The position numbers and the translations under genes were made by a program. This document shows, piece by piece, positions 5,011-8,565 of a stretch of DNA of 8,565 nt. Source of the DNA: Crocinitomicaceae bacterium. Lineage in GTDB: Bacteria; Bacteroidota; Bacteroidia; Flavobacteriales_D; Crocinitomicaceae. The first letter of the stretch is position 1. Every line of letters begins with the position of its first letter. The stretch lies in the NCBI GenBank assembly GCA_030833265.1, contig JAURHO010000067.1:1-8565 (forward strand), given 5' to 3'. Under the pieces are notes generated by a model that saw only the letters and a list, made by a program, of their open reading frames with translations, had not been told where the DNA came from and ran no database searches.

Positions 5011-7473
5011 TTAAAGATCTCCACCGCCTTCAAAGCCTGAACTTTTGGCCTTATTAGAGATTTCTAGTTTGCCGAATTTATAGCTCGCTGAAACATAAAC
5101 CCGACGCGTGAGCCATTTGAACTCACCTTCTTGTTGTACGCCAGGACGGTCTACAGAGAAATAAAAACCTTGGCGATTAAACACATCTGTCACACGGGTT
5201 CCAAGTGTCCATTTGCCGTTGGCTAATTTCTTTTCAAATGCAATGTCTACCGGCCCCTGTCTTTGGGCAATGCCTTGAACCGTTACTCTTGGCCCATTGT
5301 AATTGACGCTCAACTGAACAGTTGCCGTCTTTTTCCAGAACTCATAAGATGTATTCCATTTCACATTGTGATTGAATCCTTGACGGTTTGGCAATGAAGC
5401 TTGATTGGTGATGTACCACGTGTAATTCGAATTATAAGAAAGCGTGCTGCGCAATGCTGCAATGGGTTTAAACATCAGCACTGCTTCAAAACCCAGTGCT
5501 TTTGTTTCTGCAATATTCATAAAGGTAACAGCACTAGTTCCGTTAGTATAAAACTCTTTAACACGTGAAATGACGCCCGTAGAATTGCGGTAATATAGGG
5601 ATGAACTTAAGGTGAATTTCTTTTTCTCAAGGGAATATGCTAAATCGAAAGAATGAATGAATTCGGGCTTTAAATATGGATTTCCTTGTCTGAGGTTAAA
5701 TGGATCTGAATAATTGGTGAACGGATTCAGTTCGTCGGCAGCAGCACGCTTAATGCGTCTGGAATAGCTAAAGCTCAGCTCAGATTTAGGCTTAAGTTCA
5801 TAACGGAGATGCCCTGAAGGAAAGAAATTAAAGTAGTCATTGACAATGCGGATAGAATCGGAAATGAGATTCGGAATTTGGTAAGCTTGCTCAACCCTCA
5901 GACCACCTTGAACCTTAAAGCGATTGAATTGCTTGCCCACAACGCCGTAAGCGCTGAAAATCTGCTCTTTATAGCCATAAAGAAAATTAGCGAGCGTATC
6001 TTCATTAAAAAGCTGTGTCATCGTATCTCTGGACTCTGAATAGGTATCGACAAGCTGATCGCGCAGAATGGCCTTTAAACCGGCCTCTGTGCGAATACCG
6101 AGATCAGGGAATAAATAAGTGAGGTCTGCTTGAGCAGTTGTAATTAGGTTTTTATCGACGTTAAAGAGTTGTTGTTTAATTTGCGCCCGATTTAAAGCAA
6201 GCGTATCTGGTGAATAATACGTATTGGTGTAAAAACCTTGGGTGTGCTCTTCTCCGATCGACTGATTGAAGTCAAGGGTGAGGTTGCCACGGTTTTCTTT
6301 GAAGTCGTGTTTGAAATTGAAACTGAAATCATAGTTGGTGCGGTTTGATGGATCGTAAGAAGATCTGCTCCAAAGATTGATCACTTGGCCGTTGGTGTCA
6401 AGTTGACCGTTCCAAAGTTCACCTGTGCGGTCTCTCCGACCAGTGGCGCCCGTAAAAATGACTCCCATGGTGTTTCTTGGATTGAGGTTGATATCGGTAC
6501 CCACTCTGAATGTTTGGCCCGCATCGAGGTCTGAACCAATGCGGTTTTGATCTAAAATAAAAAGATTGCTACCTGTTCCTTGAATGATGTCGTTGTAGTT
6601 GTTGCGAAAACCTTCTAAATAACGGGCATTGTAGGTGCCAAATACATTGATGTTGCCATTGCGATAACTCAAGGAAAGATTTCCTTCTCCGACATTTCCC
6701 GTTTTGAGATCGCCAGAGGCAAGGTTCGTAGAAACCAAGCCATTGAATCCTAAGAGCTTGTTTTTCTTGAGAACAATATTGATAATCCCGGAAGTGCCAT
6801 CTGGGTCATATTTTGCAGATGGGTTGGTCACAATTTCGATGCGCTCGATAGAATTAGCTGGCAAGGCGTCAAGCAAGGTTTTTCCGTTTCCACCACTCAA
6901 TGAACTGGGTCTGCCATCAATTAAAATAGTCACGCCACCTGAACCGCGCAAGAGCACGCCGCCATCTTGATCTACTTCTACTGAAGGCAAGCGGTTGAGA
7001 ATGTCGTTAGCTGTACCACCACTGATATTGAGGTCTTCAGCGACATTGTACACTTTTTTATCGATACCAGTTTCCATGACATCTTTGGAACCTTTTACGA
7101 CAATATCTTTGACATCTTGGGTTTTTATTTTTTGCATCCGGAGCGTACCAAGGTGCAAATTGCTTTGGTTGGCGTTGAGTTGAAGCGCAGAAATTAGTTC
7201 TGTTTCATAGCCCGTCAAATTGAGTTTTAGGTAGTAGGTGCCTGGGGCAATTGGCAATTCAAATTTGCCATCTGAGTGAGAAATGGTAGCGGCCACAAAA
7301 GAAGAATCTGAGGGCTTATAGGCCTTGATGGAAACGTATTCTAGTGGTTTAGCTGCCTCGATGGAGATAATTTTTCCGGTAATTGTGCTGAGCCCTTGCG
7401 CTAAAAAATGAGGCGCATTGAAAAGAATAAAAATGAAAAAGGGTAGCTTTTTAAGGAGAGACAATCTGAACAT
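5011..7473 (-). CDS. Outer-membrane beta-barrel receptor-like protein (CarboxypepD_reg-like domain, TonB-type plug, OMP_b-brl_3-type barrel)
   Basis: The 820-aa outer-membrane protein has a signal peptide (MFRLSLLKK, hydrophobic core 10-24, likely cleavage near LAQG, 24-27), then a carboxypeptidase-regulatory-like beta-sandwich (about 29-114; ITGKI, SDGKFELPIAPGTYYLKL). A possible TonB-box-like segment lies near 119-128 (QDVKDIVVKG). The plug follows (about 130-240), with LLRGSGGVTILIDGRPSS and IEIVTNPSAKYDPDGTSG. The rest is a barrel with alternating aromatic strands. The last clear strand (VYVSASYKFG) is followed by about 20 polar residues ending GFEGGGDL, rather than stopping at an aromatic; Gly/Asp-rich tails are common in this Bacteroidota group. 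The ligand is unknown: no SusD-like partner, ECF sigma or anti-sigma gene adjoins it. The start at 7473 lies four bases after a -7 element. The gene appears intact. Confidence 0.9.
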   Translation of the reverse strand: MFRLSLLKKLPFFIFILFNAPHFLAQGLSTITGKIISIEAAKPLEYVSIKAYKPSDSSFVAATISHSDGKFELPIAPGTYYLKLNLTGYETELISALQLNANQSNLHLGTLRMQKIKTQDVKDIVVKGSKDVMETGIDKKVYNVAEDLNISGGTANDILNRLPSVEVDQDGGVLLRGSGGVTILIDGRPSSLSGGNGKTLLDALPANSIERIEIVTNPSAKYDPDGTSGIINIVLKKNKLLGFNGLVSTNLASGDLKTGNVGEGNLSLSYRNGNINVFGTYNARYLEGFRNNYNDIIQGTGSNLFILDQNRIGSDLDAGQTFRVGTDINLNPRNTMGVIFTGATGRRDRTGELWNGQLDTNGQVINLWSRSSYDPSNRTNYDFSFNFKHDFKENRGNLTLDFNQSIGEEHTQGFYTNTYYSPDTLALNRAQIKQQLFNVDKNLITTAQADLTYLFPDLGIRTEAGLKAILRDQLVDTYSESRDTMTQLFNEDTLANFLYGYKEQIFSAYGVVGKQFNRFKVQGGLRVEQAYQIPNLISDSIRIVNDYFNFFPSGHLRYELKPKSELSFSYSRRIKRAAADELNPFTNYSDPFNLRQGNPYLKPEFIHSFDLAYSLEKKKFTLSSSLYYRNSTGVISRVKEFYTNGTSAVTFMNIAETKALGFEAVLMFKPIAALRSTLSYNSNYTWYITNQASLPNRQGFNHNVKWNTSYEFWKKTATVQLSVNYNGPRVTVQGIAQRQGPVDIAFEKKLANGKWTLGTRVTDVFNRQGFYFSVDRPGVQQEGEFKWLTRRVYVSASYKFGKLEISNKAKSSGFEGGGDL

Positions 7474-7477
7474 AGCG

Positions 7478-7503
7478 CAAAAATACGCATTAAGTTTCCC
7501 AAA
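7478..7503 (-). promoter_or_regulatory. Promoter of the beta-barrel gene
   Basis: On the minus strand a perfect -7 element TATTTTTG occupies 7485-7478, with four bases (CGCT) before the ATG at 7473. A -33 candidate TTTG occupies 7503-7500, but its 14-base spacer is shorter than the usual range. The upstream part of this promoter abuts the -7 element of the divergent TPR gene. Confidence 0.6.
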
Positions 7504-7509
7504 ATCACT

Positions 7510-7517
7510 TATATTTG
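7510..7517 (+). promoter_or_regulatory. -7 element of the TPR-ribH unit
   Basis: A perfect TATATTTG. Unlike at the other genes, the start codon is 18 bases further on, leaving room for a short leader of roughly 14 bases that is almost filled by an inverted repeat. No good -33 TTTG is seen at 17-23 bases upstream. This element also removes the TTG at 7515 as a start codon, because that TTG lies inside it. Confidence 0.6.
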
Positions 7518-7518
7518 C

Positions 7519-7534
7519 GTTTCAAAATTGAAAC
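7519..7534. repeat. Perfect 7-bp inverted repeat in the TPR gene leader
   Basis: GTTTCAA, AA, TTGAAAC: seven base pairs around a two-base centre, lying between the -7 element (ends 7517) and the ATG (7536). As DNA it could be a dimer-binding operator spanning the expected transcription start. As RNA only a weak A/U-rich hairpin would form, since the loop must open to at least three bases. A further GTTTC half-site lies upstream at 7494-7498. A role is inferred from position only. Confidence 0.5.
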
Positions 7535-7535
7535 T

Positions 7536-8168
7536 ATGATTGATCAATTGAGCTTCGACGACCTCAAAAACAAGTTTAACCAAAACAAAAATTTCAAAAT
7601 TGGAACCTACGTTGTAGGTGGTTTACTTGCAGCCATTATTTTATATTTCTCTTACCGCCAATTCATTTGGGGCCCGGCCAACGAGAAATCTAACGACGGT
7701 TGGTGGGTAGCACTCAACTACATTTCAAAAGATTCAACAGACCAAGCTATTCGCGTGCTTGAGCCTTTCGTTAAAAACAACGATGGCAAAACTGGTGGCG
7801 AAATTGGTCAGTACCTTCTCGGCAAACAATACATGAAAAAAGGCAATTATGTGGCTGCCTTAAAAATGTTAGAAGACGTCAACCTTAACGACACTTACGT
7901 TTCAACAATGTCTCTTGGTCTTCAGGCCGATTGTCATTCACAAATGAAGCACTACGATCAAGCACTTGAGCTTTACGTATCAGCTGCCAACAAAGAAGAA
8001 AACGAGTTTACGACACCAATGTATCTCTTCAAAGCAGGTTTACACGCCGAGAAACTCAACAAAAAAGAAGACGCGCTTGCTCATTACCAACGCATCAAAG
8101 ACGACTTTCCAAACTACGCTAGTACGAAAACTATCGAACGCTACATCGCGCGCTGCGCAACTAAATAA
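7536..8168 (+). CDS. Membrane-anchored tetratricopeptide-repeat protein
   Basis: The 210-aa protein has a short basic N-terminus (several Lys in 11-21), one hydrophobic membrane helix at about 22-41, then a soluble helical domain with TPR-like units: about 88-117 (GEIGQYLLGKQYMKKGNYVA), 124-151 (LGLQADCHSQMKHYDQALEL), and 162-192 (YLFKAGLHAEKLNKKEDALA). The architecture resembles YfgM-like proteins, anchored by one N-terminal helix with the TPR domain on the far side of the inner membrane. TPRs mediate protein contacts; no partner can be named. Genes like this often precede ribH in Flavobacteriia, as here, six bases before ribH. The start at 7536 is chosen over the in-frame TTG at 7515, which lies inside the promoter -7 element. 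The longer reading would only add seven residues. Confidence 0.85.
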   Translation: MIDQLSFDDLKNKFNQNKNFKIGTYVVGGLLAAIILYFSYRQFIWGPANEKSNDGWWVALNYISKDSTDQAIRVLEPFVKNNDGKTGGEIGQYLLGKQYMKKGNYVAALKMLEDVNLNDTYVSTMSLGLQADCHSQMKHYDQALELYVSAANKEENEFTTPMYLFKAGLHAEKLNKKEDALAHYQRIKDDFPNYASTKTIERYIARCATK

Positions 8169-8174
8169 TATTCT

Positions 8175-8565
8175 ATGGCGACTGCAGGCAAAAATTTATC
8201 CGCCTTCGATCCTATTCAATTTCAAAACTGTGCCGATTTTCGAATCGGCATTGTTGTTTCTGAATGGAACGGACACATCACCGAACGCTTATTAGCAGGA
8301 GCGCTTGCTGTGCTTTCTGAAATTGGCCATGACACCAGCAAAGTACATGTGTCGCATGTGCCTGGTGCTTTTGAACTACCACTTGGTGCACAATATTTAG
8401 CGAGCCAAGATCAGTACGACGGCATAGTAGCTATTGGCGTAGTGATTCAAGGTGAAACCAAGCATTTTGATTTTGTTTGTTCTGGAGCTACTCAAGGTAT
8501 TATGGAGGTGATGCTAAAATTTGATAAGCCCGTTGCTTATTGTTTATTAACCGACAATCACATCC
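8175..8565 (+). CDS. ribH: 6,7-dimethyl-8-ribityllumazine synthase, 3' end outside window
   Basis: Condenses 5-amino-6-ribitylamino-uracil with 3,4-dihydroxy-2-butanone 4-phosphate to form lumazine, the penultimate step of riboflavin synthesis; the family forms pentamers or 60-mer capsids in the cytosol. About 130 codons are visible of a family length of roughly 150-165. Seen in order: RIGIVVSEWN (23-32, substrate-binding Trp-Asn in place of the common Phe-Asn), ITERLLAGA, HVPGAFELPLGAQ, the active-site stretch IGVVIQGETKHFDFV with the conserved catalytic His of the KHFD segment, and a final LLTDNHI matching the usual VLTT/D-N segment before EQA. The window ends before the C-terminal helix. 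The ATG at 8175 lies six bases after the TPR stop; no strong Shine-Dalgarno site is seen, only A/T-rich sequence. Probably co-transcribed with the TPR gene. Confidence 0.93.
   Translation, partial: MATAGKNLSAFDPIQFQNCADFRIGIVVSEWNGHITERLLAGALAVLSEIGHDTSKVHVSHVPGAFELPLGAQYLASQDQYDGIVAIGVVIQGETKHFDFVCSGATQGIMEVMLKFDKPVAYCLLTDNHI
8231..8250 (+). other. Perfect stem-loop with TTCG loop inside early ribH
   Basis: TGCCGATT, TTCG, AATCGGCA: an 8-bp perfect stem closed by a UUCG tetraloop in RNA, covering about codons 19-26 of ribH and followed by T-rich TTGTTGTTT. It has the shape of an intrinsic terminator or attenuator, but it lies in sequence encoding the conserved RIGIVV strand, so it may be accidental. 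The structure is seen; a function is not shown. Confidence 0.4.

Noticed and set aside
6704..7183. Two plus-strand open frames inside the beta-barrel gene
   Set aside because: Both are antisense to strongly conserved plug-domain coding sequence and show no protein-family features.
7515..7535. Upstream TTG start that would extend the TPR protein by seven residues
   Set aside because: The TTG is the last three bases of the TATATTTG promoter element, so it would not be in the transcript.
1..8565. Defence system, prophage, transposon, CRISPR array or biosynthetic cluster
   Set aside because: All genes but one belong to recognised housekeeping or envelope families, and no terminal repeats, integrase, transposase or spaced repeat arrays are visible on either strand.

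Overview
The window looks like ordinary chromosome from a Bacteroidota bacterium, most likely order Flavobacteriales; the genus cannot be told. The reasons are -7 promoter elements of the Bacteroidota type (TAnnTTTG), weak or absent Shine-Dalgarno sites, a large outer-membrane beta-barrel protein of the carboxypeptidase-regulatory-domain plus plug type, menaquinone as quinone, and a one-TM TPR gene directly upstream of ribH. I see no mobile element, CRISPR array, tRNA or rRNA, and no stretch over 300 bases without a gene.

Layout. (1) Bases 1-494, minus strand: 5' part of a YdeI/OmpD-associated (DUF1801-like) protein whose 3' end lies outside the window. (2) A 56-bp divergent promoter region. 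(3) Bases 551-4996, plus strand: a tight five-gene run, menI (DHNA-CoA thioesterase), menF (isochorismate synthase), menD (SEPHCHC synthase), a TerC-family membrane protein and an unrecognised 213-aa helical protein. The last three genes overlap by ATGA (4 bp), so they are probably translationally coupled; menD also has its own promoter-like element. (4) Bases 5011-7473, minus strand: an 820-aa outer-membrane beta-barrel receptor-like protein, convergent with the unknown gene across only 14 bp. (5) A second compact divergent promoter region (62 bp), with a perfect inverted repeat between the -7 element and the next start codon. (6) Bases 7536-8565, plus strand: a membrane-anchored TPR protein and the 5' part of ribH (lumazine synthase), cut by the window end.

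How the genes work together. MenF makes isochorismate from chorismate, MenD condenses it with 2-oxoglutarate, and MenI hydrolyses DHNA-CoA late in the same pathway; menB, menC, menE and menA are not in the window. TerC-family proteins are linked to Mn2+ (metal) export. Why TerC and the unknown protein follow menD is not evident from sequence. RibH makes the riboflavin precursor lumazine.

The most notable features are small. At four of the five starts that follow a -7-like element, exactly four bases lie between the element and the ATG, which predicts leaderless mRNAs. The exception, the TPR gene, instead has a palindrome in that gap. Two start codons that a longest-ORF rule would choose (482 for menI, 7515 for the TPR gene) are rejected because they lie upstream of or inside these promoters. 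I found no convincing undescribed multi-gene system. The best unknown is the 213-aa protein coupled to TerC.
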